64,000 bases of DNA from Hyphomicrobium_B sp001006785 (GTDB taxonomy: Bacteria > Pseudomonadota > Alphaproteobacteria > Rhizobiales > Hyphomicrobiaceae), in NCBI RefSeq assembly GCF_001006785.1, contig NZ_CDHO01000003.1, forward strand, positions 1-64,000. The letters are read 5' to 3'. Numbering within the stretch: position 1 is the stretch's first letter; each line of letters starts with the position of its first letter. The notes below the pieces were generated by a model. The model did no database searches and was not told where the DNA came from. It was given only the letters and a program-made list of their open reading frames with translations. Both the position numbers and the translations under genes were made by a program. This document shows, one piece after another, positions 55,136 to 63,697 of the stretch.

Positions 55136-56197
55136 GTGAATTTCGTGCGTTCCGTATTGCCGAATGCGTATGCCGCCAAGGCACGAGGCATCGTGCTCAG
55201 CGCAATCGCCCTCAGTGCGTTTTACGTTTATTATCTCGCCGTAGACGCGGACGACGCTATCCCACCGGCCGCAGCCGAAGCCATGCCGATGCCCCCTGTC
55301 GTTCGGGCATCTTCGATCACATCTCCGATTTATATCATCCCCGACGCTTCGGCGCAGGAAACGCCACGACCGGCAGCGCCGCCGCGCGCCGAGCTCGCAC
55401 GCGACTTGCAGATCGCTCTGGCGAAGGCGCACTGTTATGACGGCCCAGTTTCGGGACGCTGGAGCGCCGCCTCCCAGACGGGCATGAGCGCATTCCTGAG
55501 CGTCGCGAATGCTCACATGTCCGTCGACGATCCCGATGAAGCGCTTTTGGCGCTCGTCTCGTCGAATGCGGACGTAACATGCTCGACTCTCCCGACGCGC
55601 GTCGCCGATGCGAGCAATACAAATGCGGCCGCGGCCTACGATCGAAGCCCCCTGCAAACGAAAGTCGCGATTGCAACCGACGCGCCCATCCCTTCACCGG
55701 CAGGCTCTGTCTCTACAGTTCCGGGCGACGAGCGATCGATGCTGGATCACCCTTGGGCACAACCGGAAATGCTCGTGCCCACCGCCGCCGCTGGGATAAC
55801 GCCCCCTGCGCCCGCCGTGAGCCCGATCTTGACGAGCAGCACTCGCCCGGCAGGTCGCGAGGCAATCCAGGGCGTACAAGATCCGAAGGCCGGCGTCGCC
55901 GCGGAGCCTCAGCCAGTCGTGACTGTGACGAAGGTCAGCACCGCCGCGAGCGAGCAATCCCGATTGCGCTTCGAAGGTGGCAGCGTCATCGCCGACGATA
56001 AGCCGGAACTTACGCCCGTACCGCGTGCGGACCTGAGCCAGCCCGCGGCCGTCAACGACGCGACGGCGGCAGGTGCGCCGGCAAAAGTCACCCAGCGCAA
56101 GAAGACTGCGAAGCGCCGGGTAGCACGTCCTGATGACTCGGGCTTCGGCGTGAGCTTGGATTCAATCCAGCGTTCGCTGACGTCGCTGTTCAACTGA
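55136..56197 (+). CDS. Membrane-anchored peptidoglycan-binding-like protein (paralogue)
   Basis: 353 residues from a GTG at 55136 (VNFVRSVLPNAYAAKARG); a TTG 13 codons upstream is possible. One membrane anchor (about 16-36, IVLSAIALSAFYVYYLAVDA), a Pro-rich linker, then ELARDLQIALAKAHCYDGPVSGRWSAASQTGMSAFLSVANAHM, the same peptidoglycan-binding-like domain as in the protein at 16089, followed by a disordered Ala/Pro/Val-rich tail and a short conserved-looking C-terminus DSGFGVSLDSIQRSLTSLFN. About 300 bp without a gene precede it, after tRNA-Pro. Confidence 0.72.
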   Translation: MNFVRSVLPNAYAAKARGIVLSAIALSAFYVYYLAVDADDAIPPAAAEAMPMPPVVRASSITSPIYIIPDASAQETPRPAAPPRAELARDLQIALAKAHCYDGPVSGRWSAASQTGMSAFLSVANAHMSVDDPDEALLALVSSNADVTCSTLPTRVADASNTNAAAAYDRSPLQTKVAIATDAPIPSPAGSVSTVPGDERSMLDHPWAQPEMLVPTAAAGITPPAPAVSPILTSSTRPAGREAIQGVQDPKAGVAAEPQPVVTVTKVSTAASEQSRLRFEGGSVIADDKPELTPVPRADLSQPAAVNDATAAGAPAKVTQRKKTAKRRVARPDDSGFGVSLDSIQRSLTSLFN

Positions 56198-56233
56198 CGC
56201 GACCGAAACACCCTGACATCCGCAAACCGACGG

Positions 56234-56761
56234 CTATCGCTTTGCGCCCTTGAATAGCGGATAGATGACCTTGTCGCCGGGCTTGATGCCAAGTCGCGCG
56301 GCAGTCCCGGCCTGCAACTCCAGCACAGCCGCCACCGCAACCCTCGACGAGATGACCCGGTCCGAAAGCGGCTCGGCACGCTCCTCGATGCGCGCGATGG
56401 TGCCATTCGCGCGGATAAACACCATGTCGAGCGAGATGTAGGTGTTGTGCATCCACATCGAGATTTCGCGCTCAACGCCATACGGGAAGAGCATACCTTC
56501 GCTCTCGCCGATGCTCGTGCGGTACATCAGACCGAGACGCTTCTCCTGCTCGCTGGAGGCGACCTCAATATCGAAGGCGTGGCCTTGCCCGCCCGCAGCC
56601 GGCTCGATCGTCAGCTTGTCCCGGCGCATCTTGGCGTAGGCCGGCGCGACGAACTCAAGAAGCCCCGCTTCCCGGAGTGCAGGAAGGCTCGCTCCTGCAA
56701 AAGCGAAAAGGGCCACGCAGATGGCGGCCCTTTTCGTAAAACTCGCTGACACGATCGTCAT
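56234..56761 (-). CDS. DUF192 family secreted protein
   Basis: 175 residues. N-terminal signal sequence (about 10-28, RAAICVALFAFAGASLPAL). The DUF192 core is FDIEVASSEQEKRLGLMYRTSIGESEGMLFPYGVEREISMWMHNTYISLDMVFIRANGTIARIEERAEPLS, and the end is VLELQAGTAARLGIKPGDKVIYPLF. A periplasmic beta-rich domain of unknown function. It is followed on the minus strand by nothing close; the cold-shock gene lies 11 bp upstream of its ATG, so the two are probably one operon. Confidence 0.9.
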   Translation of the reverse strand: MTIVSASFTKRAAICVALFAFAGASLPALREAGLLEFVAPAYAKMRRDKLTIEPAAGGQGHAFDIEVASSEQEKRLGLMYRTSIGESEGMLFPYGVEREISMWMHNTYISLDMVFIRANGTIARIEERAEPLSDRVISSRVAVAAVLELQAGTAARLGIKPGDKVIYPLFKGAKR

Positions 56762-56772
56762 GAATCCCGCGT

Positions 56773-57372
56773 TTAGTTCCGCGACGGCAGTCCTGTCGAC
56801 ACGCCATCCGGGCGAAGCTCTGCAGCCATGCAGCCCTTCGAACCGTAGCCCCAGCGGACCTGAACGATCTGACCGGGACGAAGCTCGGTGAAGCCGAAGC
56901 GCCGCAACGTCTCCATATGGCAGAAGATATCAGGCGTGCCCTCGCCGCGTGTCAAGAAGCCGAAGCCCCGGACGCGGTTGAACCACTTCACGTAAGCCCG
57001 TTCCCAATCGCTTTCAGGCTGCACGATGACGTGCGTGCGCTGCGGAAGCTGAGAGGGGTGAATGGCCGTGCTTTCATCCATGCTGAGAATGCGGAAAGCC
57101 TGCATTCCCTTTGAACGGCGCAGAACTTCGCAATGAACGCGAGCGCCTTCATAAGCGGTCTGGAAACCGCCTGCGCGCAGACACGTCACGTGCAGAAGAA
57201 TATCCGGCAGTCCGTTGTCCGGGACGATGAAACCGTATCCCTTGGAAGCGTCGAACCATTTTATCATTCCAGCGACCTCGAAAACCTCGATCGCCGCGTC
57301 GTCCATCACTTCCGGTCCGGCCGAAACCGGTTGTAGATCATCCAGAAGACCGGGACGCTTTGTATCCCCCAT
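56773..57372 (-). CDS. Double cold-shock-domain protein
   Basis: 199 residues from the ATG at 57372. Two cold-shock domains: the first has VAGMIKWFDASKGYGFIVPDNGLPDILLHVTCLRAGG, the second AYVKWFNRVRGFGFLTRGEGTPDIFCHMETLRRFG, each with the RNP1-like K-G-Y/F-G-F and RNP2-like D-I-x-x-H motifs. Such tandem CspD/CspC-type proteins are typical of alphaproteobacteria, where they bind single-stranded nucleic acid and act in stationary phase or stress. The DUF192 gene follows 11 bp downstream. Confidence 0.93.
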   Translation of the reverse strand: MGDTKRPGLLDDLQPVSAGPEVMDDAAIEVFEVAGMIKWFDASKGYGFIVPDNGLPDILLHVTCLRAGGFQTAYEGARVHCEVLRRSKGMQAFRILSMDESTAIHPSQLPQRTHVIVQPESDWERAYVKWFNRVRGFGFLTRGEGTPDIFCHMETLRRFGFTELRPGQIVQVRWGYGSKGCMAAELRPDGVSTGLPSRN

Positions 57373-58111
57373 CACTTGATACCCCGCATACTGTGCGTCA
57401 AACGATTATGACAGCTCGCGTCCGAAGCTTCGGCGATCGGTTCTGGAAGAGCCCTCTTCAGAATCGAACGCCACCGCATCATCGCGAAGCGGGACGAAAC
57501 ATAACACCGGCTCTGCGCAGGGCCAGCGGCATTTTTTTAGCCCGCCTCTTGACGCTTGTTTCCCCTGATTCAATCCACATTCGATTGCGTACCTTAAGCA
57601 TATGATCGGACAGCGAGAAAATCGAATTCCGATTCATCCCCAGTTTCGCACGAGCGCATGTTTGCGCTGCAAAGCCATCCACACCACCACATTCGTCAAG
57701 TGCGCACGAAGTGTGTTTTCACTGATTCGATTTTTACGCACGAATAGCGATGCTTTTGAACGCTTGCTCGCGATGCGCCGGCCGATTTTTCCAAAGGTCT
57801 TGCACAGGCGGCAAAAAATGACACTGACATCATCCGGACACGCAATGCGCGATTCGAAGTCGAGTGTGGCAATGCTGCCGCTCACGGCGTGGCGCTCGAT
57901 GGCAAACCTCGACGGCACCGTCTAAATTCGCAATCCCAGACGCAACATCCGTGCGACGCTTCACACACGGTGTCCGCTTTGTCTGCCTGGTTCGGAGGGT
58001 TTCAGTGTTGGTTCGCGCGAGATGCATAACGAAATCGTGGCGACTCACGAACGTAACGAGCAACGCTCTGGACGATGATCACAGCGCGGATGCTTTCGGC
58101 ATGGGCCCATT
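57373..58111. other. Intergenic region without a supported gene
   Basis: About 740 bp, richer in A and T than its flanks, especially 57540-57740. Open frames exist on both strands (for instance 57602-57925 plus, 57634-57918 minus), but they overlap each other, have no recognisable motif and no good ribosome-binding sites. The stretch may hold an untranslated leader for the cold-shock gene (such mRNAs often have long 5' regions) or a decayed gene. Confidence 0.45.
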
Positions 58112-59338
58112 ATGACGGTCGCGCCTAAAACATCCCGGCAGGTCGCCATCGTCGGCGCCGGGCCAGCCGGACTTTTCGCAGCCGAGATCATCGCCGCGCG
58201 CGGACACCACGTCACCGTGTACGAACGGATGGCGTCGCCAGCGCGAAAATTCCTGCTCGCCGGGCGCGGCGGCTTGAACCTCACGCACAGCGAGGACATC
58301 GCCGCCTTCCTCGACCGCTATGGCGACGATGCGAGTAATGTGCGCGCGGCCGTGGAACGCTTCCCTCCCGAAAAGCTGATCGCATGGGCGAACGGCCTCG
58401 GCGCAGAGACGTTCGTCGGCAGCAGCGGCAGAGTCTTTCCCCGCGCGATGAAGGCGTCACCCTTGCTTCGCGCGTGGCTCCGCCGTCTCGCTGACCTCGG
58501 CGTGACGATCAAGACCCGGCATCGCTGGACGGGCTTCACGCTGTCGCGCGGTCTGCAATTCGAACTCGCAGACAAATCGCAGATCGAAATCGACGCCGAC
58601 GCAGTTTTGCTTGCACTCGGCGGCGCGAGTTGGCCGAAACTCGGCTCCGACGGATCGTGGGTCGAACCCTTCAAACAGGCCGGAATTGACGTGACGCCGC
58701 TCGCGCCCGCCAACTGCGGTGTCCTTGTTCCGTGGTCTGAGATCTTCCGCACGCGCTTCGAAGGCTCTGCCCTGAAGCGCATCGCGCTGACGATCGACGG
58801 CACGACCCGGCGCGGCGAGGCGATCGTCACGCGCGACGGTCTCGAAGGCGGAGCCGTCTATGCCCTCGGCCCCTATATACGTGCAGCCCTCGGCAGAGAT
58901 CAGACAGCAACGGTGCTCGTCGACCTCAAGCCGGACATGACGCATGCCGACCTCGTCGCGCGCCTCGCTCGGCCGCGCGGCAAGGACACCATGACGAATT
59001 TCCTCCGCAAGGCCGTCCATCTCGACGCCGCCGCCGCTGGTCTGCTGCGCGAGGCCGGATTGCCGGACGGGGCGGACGCGCTCGCGACGCGGATCAAGGC
59101 CGTTCCAATCCAGACGACGGGTCTCGCCCAGATCGAGCGCGCGATCTCAACGGCGGGCGGAGTTGCATGGCAATCTCTGACCGGCGGACTGATGCTCTCG
59201 ACGCGGCCGGGCGTTTTCCTCGCAGGAGAGATGCTGGACTGGGAAGCGCCAACGGGCGGCTATTTGCTGCAGGCGACGTTCGCAACATCAGCCGTCGCCG
59301 CAAATAGTTTGCTCGATTGGCTGCTCGCGCAGGATTAA
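58112..59338 (+). CDS. HI0933-like flavoprotein (TIGR03862 type)
   Basis: 408 residues. N-terminal FAD-binding Rossmann motif VAIVGAGPAGLFAAEIIAARGHHVTVYERMASPARKFLLAGRGGLNLTHSE; LALGGASWPKLGSDGSW in the middle; and the C-terminal closing motif GVAWQSLTGGLMLSTRPGVFLAGEMLDWEAPTGGYLLQATFATSAVA. The family contains BaiN/YhiN-type oxidoreductases of largely unknown substrate. A single gene with no obvious operon partner. Confidence 0.9.
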   Translation: MTVAPKTSRQVAIVGAGPAGLFAAEIIAARGHHVTVYERMASPARKFLLAGRGGLNLTHSEDIAAFLDRYGDDASNVRAAVERFPPEKLIAWANGLGAETFVGSSGRVFPRAMKASPLLRAWLRRLADLGVTIKTRHRWTGFTLSRGLQFELADKSQIEIDADAVLLALGGASWPKLGSDGSWVEPFKQAGIDVTPLAPANCGVLVPWSEIFRTRFEGSALKRIALTIDGTTRRGEAIVTRDGLEGGAVYALGPYIRAALGRDQTATVLVDLKPDMTHADLVARLARPRGKDTMTNFLRKAVHLDAAAAGLLREAGLPDGADALATRIKAVPIQTTGLAQIERAISTAGGVAWQSLTGGLMLSTRPGVFLAGEMLDWEAPTGGYLLQATFATSAVAANSLLDWLLAQD

Positions 59339-59457
59339 CCCATCCTCAAATCGCCTCTCCGAACACGCCCATGCTCCGGCGTTGGCAAAATGGAAAACGA
59401 CAATAAGCGCCGATCGCAGAAATAATATCCTATTCACGCTGAGTTATATGGCTTCTC

Positions 59458-59476
59458 ATGGGAAAAATATTCCCAT
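59458..59476. promoter_or_regulatory. Palindromic operator candidate upstream of cysH
   Basis: ATGGGAA-N5-TTCCCAT, a perfect 7-bp-arm inverted repeat with an A/T-only centre, 26 bp before the cysH ATG and just ahead of its ribosome-binding site CGGAGG. Its position fits a repressor site controlling the cysHDN operon by sulfur supply. The regulator is not identified. Confidence 0.6.
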
Positions 59477-59502
59477 ATGGTGGGTTCAACCGGAGGCTCT
59501 AT

Positions 59503-60312
59503 ATGACTTTGTTCGAAGCAACCCCGTCCCCCGCTAGCGGAGGGGCGAGCGACGCTCATGCCGCGACGCAGCAGGCGACGGCTGCCGACCTCGATCGGGC
59601 CTTGGGTGACCTGCCGACGCTCGGCGAGCGGATCAAAGCCATTCGCGCCGCCATCGACGGCACGATCGCGTTCTCGACCAGCCTCGGCATCGAAGATCAG
59701 GCGATCACCCACGCCATCGCCGAGACCGGTGCCGACATCGACATTTTCACCCTCGATACCGGACGCCACTTCCCGGAAACGCTCGACACGCTGTTCGATA
59801 CCGAAGGCAAATACGGCCTGCGCATTCGCGTCATGTATCCCGACGCAGCGGAAGTCGAAGACCTGGTTGCCAACGACGGCATCTACGGCTTCCGATACTC
59901 GATCGATGCACGCAAGGCGTGCTGCGAGGTGCGTAAGGTGCGTCCGCTCAACCGCGCACTGAACGGCGCGGCAGCCTGGGTCACGGGACTTCGACGCGAG
60001 CAATCGCAAGGCCGCGCACACGTGCACTTCGCGACCTATGATCCGGCGCAGAAACTCATCAAGCTCAATCCGATCGCCGACTGGTCGCTCGCGACGCTCG
60101 AGGATTACGTCGCGACGAACAAGATTCCCGTCAACGCGCTGCACGCGAAAGGCTTCCCGTCCATCGGCTGCCAGCCCTGCACGCGCGCCATCAAGCCGGG
60201 CGAGGATATTCGTGCCGGTCGCTGGTGGTGGGAAAGCGAAGACAAGAAAGAATGCGGACTTCACACGCAGCGTGAAGATCCGGGATTTGAAGAAAAGGAC
60301 CACGCCGCATGA
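59503..60312 (+). CDS. cysH: Adenylyl-sulfate reductase (assimilatory, Fe-S type)
   Basis: 269 residues from the ATG at 59503 with CGGAGG upstream. The PAPS/APS reductase fold is shown by IAFSTSLGIEDQAITHAIAETGADIDIFTLDTGRHFPETL. The cysteine pair in RKACCEVRKV and GCQPCTRA provides the [4Fe-4S] ligands that mark the APS-reducing type; the catalytic cysteine is in KECGLHTQ near the end. It reduces APS to sulfite with thioredoxin. It is the first gene of cysH-cysD-cysN; its TGA overlaps the cysD ATG by 4 bp. Confidence 0.95.
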   Translation: MTLFEATPSPASGGASDAHAATQQATAADLDRALGDLPTLGERIKAIRAAIDGTIAFSTSLGIEDQAITHAIAETGADIDIFTLDTGRHFPETLDTLFDTEGKYGLRIRVMYPDAAEVEDLVANDGIYGFRYSIDARKACCEVRKVRPLNRALNGAAAWVTGLRREQSQGRAHVHFATYDPAQKLIKLNPIADWSLATLEDYVATNKIPVNALHAKGFPSIGCQPCTRAIKPGEDIRAGRWWWESEDKKECGLHTQREDPGFEEKDHAA

Positions 60313-61214
60313 CGGCCTCACCCTCCCATCTCGATCTCCTCGAAGCGGAGAGCATCCATATTTTCCGCGAGGCTGCGGCCCAGTTCCGCAAGCCCGTGCT
60401 GATGTATTCGATCGGCAAGGACTCGACCGTTCTGCTGCATCTCGCGCGCAAGGCGTTCCATCCGCAGAAGCTGCCGTTTCCGCTGCTGCACGTCGACACG
60501 ACGTGGAAGTTCCGCGACATGATTAAATTTCGCGACCAGCAGGCGAAGGAGCTCGGTCTCGATCTCATCGTCCACACCAATGAGGACGGCATCAAGCGCG
60601 GCATCAATCCGATCGATCATGCGCCGTCCATTCATACCGACGTTCTGAAAACGCAGGCGCTGAAGCAGGCGCTCGACAAATACGGGTTCGACGCAGCATT
60701 CGGCGGCGCCCGCCGCGACGAGGAAGCGAGCCGCGCGAAGGAACGCGTCTTCTCGTTCCGTGCGAGCGGCCATCGCTGGGACCCGCGCCGCCAGCGTCCG
60801 GAGATGTGGAATCTGCTGAATGGCCGCCTCGGCACAGGCGAAACGGTTCGCGTGTTTCCGATGTCGAATTGGACGGAAAAAGACGTCTGGCGCTACATCC
60901 TGCGCGAGAAGCTCGATGTCGTGCCGCTCTATTTCGCAGCCGAACGCCGGACCATCGTCCGCAACGGGCAGATATTGATGCAGGACGATGACCGCCTGCA
61001 GCCGCGCCCCGGCGAGAAAGTCGAAACGCGCAGGATCCGCTTCCGCACGCTCGGCTGTTATCCGCTGACGGCCGCCGTTGAGTCCGACGCCGATACGATC
61101 GAAGCCGTCGTCGCCGAGACCATCAACGCGCAAACCTCCGAACGCCAGGGCCGCTTGATCGACCACGATCAGGCCGGCGCAATGGAAAAGAAAAAGCAGG
61201 AAGGCTATTTCTGA
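60309..61214 (+). CDS. cysD: Sulfate adenylyltransferase subunit 2
   Basis: 301 residues, full length. LDLLEAESIHIFREAAAQFRKPVLMYSIGKDSTVLLHLARKAF contains the PP-loop SIGKDST; GGARRDEEASRAKERVFSFR and FPMSNWTEKDVWRYI are family hallmarks. With the GTPase CysN it activates sulfate to APS, the substrate of CysH. The ATGA overlap with cysH and the 1-bp overlap with cysN indicate tight coupling. Confidence 0.97.
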   Translation: MTASPSHLDLLEAESIHIFREAAAQFRKPVLMYSIGKDSTVLLHLARKAFHPQKLPFPLLHVDTTWKFRDMIKFRDQQAKELGLDLIVHTNEDGIKRGINPIDHAPSIHTDVLKTQALKQALDKYGFDAAFGGARRDEEASRAKERVFSFRASGHRWDPRRQRPEMWNLLNGRLGTGETVRVFPMSNWTEKDVWRYILREKLDVVPLYFAAERRTIVRNGQILMQDDDRLQPRPGEKVETRRIRFRTLGCYPLTAAVESDADTIEAVVAETINAQTSERQGRLIDHDQAGAMEKKKQEGYF

Positions 61215-62746
61215 TGTCCATCCACGCTCTCAAAACCAATCCTGGCCTGCAGACGCCTGCGCGTGCGCAAGACGTGCCGAACCTCGTTCGCGAGCTCGGC
61301 GGCATCACGCATCTTCTGACCTGCGGTTCCGTTGACGACGGCAAGTCGACGCTGATCGGGCGCCTGCTCTGGGATGCCTCCGATCTTTATGAAGATCAGC
61401 GCGAGAACGTCCGCCGCTCGGGACGCAAGGCCGCCGGTACCGATCTTCCCGACTTCTCGATGTTGCTCGACGGTCTGGTGGCCGAACGCGAGCAAGGCAT
61501 TACCATCGATATCGCCTGGAAGTATTTCGATACCGATACGCGCCGCTTCGTCATCATCGACTCGCCAGGCCACGAGCAGTACACGCGCAACATGGCGTCG
61601 GGCGCGTCCCACGCGGACGTTGCGATTGTGCTCGTTGACGCGCGGTCGGGCGTCAAGAAGCAGACCAAACGTCATACGGCGATCCTCGACCTCGTCGGCG
61701 TCAAACACGTCATTCTCGCCGTCAACAAGATGGATCTCGTCGGCTGGTCGGAAGACGTGTTCCGCAAGATCGAAGACGATTTCCGCACGCTGTGCTGGAA
61801 GTTCAATTTCTGGGATTCGACCGCGATCCCTCTCTCGGCCGTTTTCGGCGACAACGTTTCGGCGCCCTCCACCAACATGAGCTGGTATTCGGGGCCGACG
61901 CTCATTCAGCATCTCGAGAAAGTGCCGAGCCGGGTCAACGAGGCGGGCTCCGTCTTCCGCTTTCCCGTACAGATGGTGCTTCGCGACGGTCAGGATTTCC
62001 GCGGCCTCGCAGGCACGGTCGCCTCCGGCACGGTGAGAGTTGGCGATACCGTCACCGACGCACTCAGCAACGCCAGCGGTAAGGTCGTCCGCATCGCGAC
62101 GTTCGATCGCGATCTGCAAAGCGCGTCCGCTGGCGAAGCGGTTTCGCTGCAGCTCGATGTCGATATCGACGTCTCGCGCGGCGCCGTGCTTTCCGCGCCG
62201 GAGATGCGCCCCGTCGCGGCGCAAACGCTCGAAGCGCGGTTCGTCTGGCTTTCGGAAGACGCGTTCAGTCCGACAGCCGGTTATCTCGTTCGCACGGCGA
62301 CCGACTTGATTCCGGTTTCCAACATCGAGATCAAAGCCCTGCTCGATCTCGAAACGATGGCATCGCGCCCAGCGCGCGCGTGCTCGGCGAACGATATCGC
62401 CATCGCCAAAATCTCGCTCGGCCGTGGCGCGGCGATCGATGTTTTTTCGGAAACGCCGGAAACCGGCCAGCTTCTGCTGGTCGATTCCGTATCGGGCGCA
62501 ACGGTCGCCGGCGGCATCGCGACGTCCGTCGATGCCAAGGCCGAAACTCCCTCCGAAGGTCACTTCGTTCTAAAGCGCGATATGCTCGCCAACGGCTTGA
62601 ACCGCGATCTCTCGATGAGTTCGAAGGATCGTGAAGAGTTCATGCGCCGCGCAAACGAGGTCGCGATCATTCTGCGTTCGGCTGGCGTTTCAGTCGCCAT
62701 CGAGCCGCCTCCGCCGCTGGACGACGGCCTCGATCCGGGACTCTGA
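61214..62746 (+). CDS. cysN: Sulfate adenylyltransferase subunit 1 (GTPase)
   Basis: 510 residues. EF-Tu-like GTPase: GSVDDGKSTLIGRLLWD (G1), a G2/switch region with REQGITIDIAWKYF, DSPGHEQYTRNMASGASHADVAIVLVDARSG (G3) and NKMDLVGW (G4), followed by two beta-barrel domains. GTP hydrolysis drives sulfate adenylation by CysD. Unlike many proteobacterial homologues it ends after the GTPase part with no fused APS kinase (CysC), which agrees with the APS-type CysH: no PAPS step is needed. It ends in a Pro-rich tail. Confidence 0.96.
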   Translation: MSIHALKTNPGLQTPARAQDVPNLVRELGGITHLLTCGSVDDGKSTLIGRLLWDASDLYEDQRENVRRSGRKAAGTDLPDFSMLLDGLVAEREQGITIDIAWKYFDTDTRRFVIIDSPGHEQYTRNMASGASHADVAIVLVDARSGVKKQTKRHTAILDLVGVKHVILAVNKMDLVGWSEDVFRKIEDDFRTLCWKFNFWDSTAIPLSAVFGDNVSAPSTNMSWYSGPTLIQHLEKVPSRVNEAGSVFRFPVQMVLRDGQDFRGLAGTVASGTVRVGDTVTDALSNASGKVVRIATFDRDLQSASAGEAVSLQLDVDIDVSRGAVLSAPEMRPVAAQTLEARFVWLSEDAFSPTAGYLVRTATDLIPVSNIEIKALLDLETMASRPARACSANDIAIAKISLGRGAAIDVFSETPETGQLLLVDSVSGATVAGGIATSVDAKAETPSEGHFVLKRDMLANGLNRDLSMSSKDREEFMRRANEVAIILRSAGVSVAIEPPPPLDDGLDPGL

Positions 62747-62877
62747 TCTTCACTCGTAGCGCATCAAGGAACGCGAGACAGCTTCCACCACACCGACACT
62801 AAAACAGCGAGGATTCTGCAATTGCAGACCTCGCTATTCTCGCGTACCTCAATCTCTCGCTTTTTTTTCGGACCAAA

Positions 62878-63678
62878 ATGCCTGACGTCGATCCCCAAAC
62901 ACTTTGGCCGATGATCATCTCCGGCGGCTTCGTCGTCGGATTTCTCGTTGGGTTGACCGGCGTCGGCGCCGGCTCGCTGATGACTCCGTTTTTGATCACG
63001 AAGATCGGAATCTCTCCGGCGCTTGCCGTCGGCACCGATCTGCTGTTCGCATCGATCACGAAAGCGTCCGCTGCCTGGCCGCACCACAACTTCGGCAACG
63101 TCAATTGGCGGCTCGTCGCCTGGCTCGCGACAGGCAGCGTGCCGGGCTCGTTGGCTATGCTGGGCATTTTGCACGTGCTCGACCCCGATACCGCGCGCCT
63201 CGCGGCGCTCATCAAGCACGCTCTGATCGCCGCTCTCGTGATCAGCTCCCTCGCGATCATTTTTTATCCGCTCATCACGCGGCGCGGCGCGCAGGTCGTC
63301 GAACCGACCGACGTTCCGGTTCGCCATCTCTCCACGCTTCTGCTCGGTCTCTGCCTCGGCTCGGTCGTGACGCTGACGTCCGTCGGCGCCGGCGCGATTG
63401 GCGTCGTCATCCTGACACTGCTCTATCCGACGCTCAGAACGCGCCGCTTGATCGGCACCGACATCGTGCACGCCGTGCCGCTGACGCTGGTCTCGGGCCT
63501 CGGCCACATGTCGATCGGCAACACGAGCTTTGAATTGCTCGGGCTGCTGCTCGTCGGCTCGATTCCAGGCATCGCCATCGGATCGCGCCTGACGGGCCGC
63601 TTGCCGGACTGGCTGCTGCGCCTGTTCCTGGCGACGATCCTCTGCTTCGCAGCTTATCAGCTCGCGCAAAAGCTCTAG
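62878..63678 (+). CDS. TauE/SafE family sulfite/sulfonate exporter-like permease
   Basis: 266 residues with eight hydrophobic segments and the internal duplication of the family: GFLVGLTGVGAGSLMTPFLI in the first half and LGSVVTLTSVGAGAIGVVIL in the second, each with a G-V-G-A-G motif. Members move sulfite, sulfoacetate or related anions across the inner membrane. Its position 130 bp after the cys operon suggests handling of excess sulfite or sulfate uptake (inference). Confidence 0.88.
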   Translation: MPDVDPQTLWPMIISGGFVVGFLVGLTGVGAGSLMTPFLITKIGISPALAVGTDLLFASITKASAAWPHHNFGNVNWRLVAWLATGSVPGSLAMLGILHVLDPDTARLAALIKHALIAALVISSLAIIFYPLITRRGAQVVEPTDVPVRHLSTLLLGLCLGSVVTLTSVGAGAIGVVILTLLYPTLRTRRLIGTDIVHAVPLTLVSGLGHMSIGNTSFELLGLLLVGSIPGIAIGSRLTGRLPDWLLRLFLATILCFAAYQLAQKL

Positions 63679-63697
63679 CCGACGCCCCCGGCCGTGT

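Noticed and set aside
57602..57925. Open frames of about 100 codons on both strands in the gap before the flavoprotein
   Set aside because: They overlap each other, lack ribosome-binding sites and motifs, and have non-coding-like composition.
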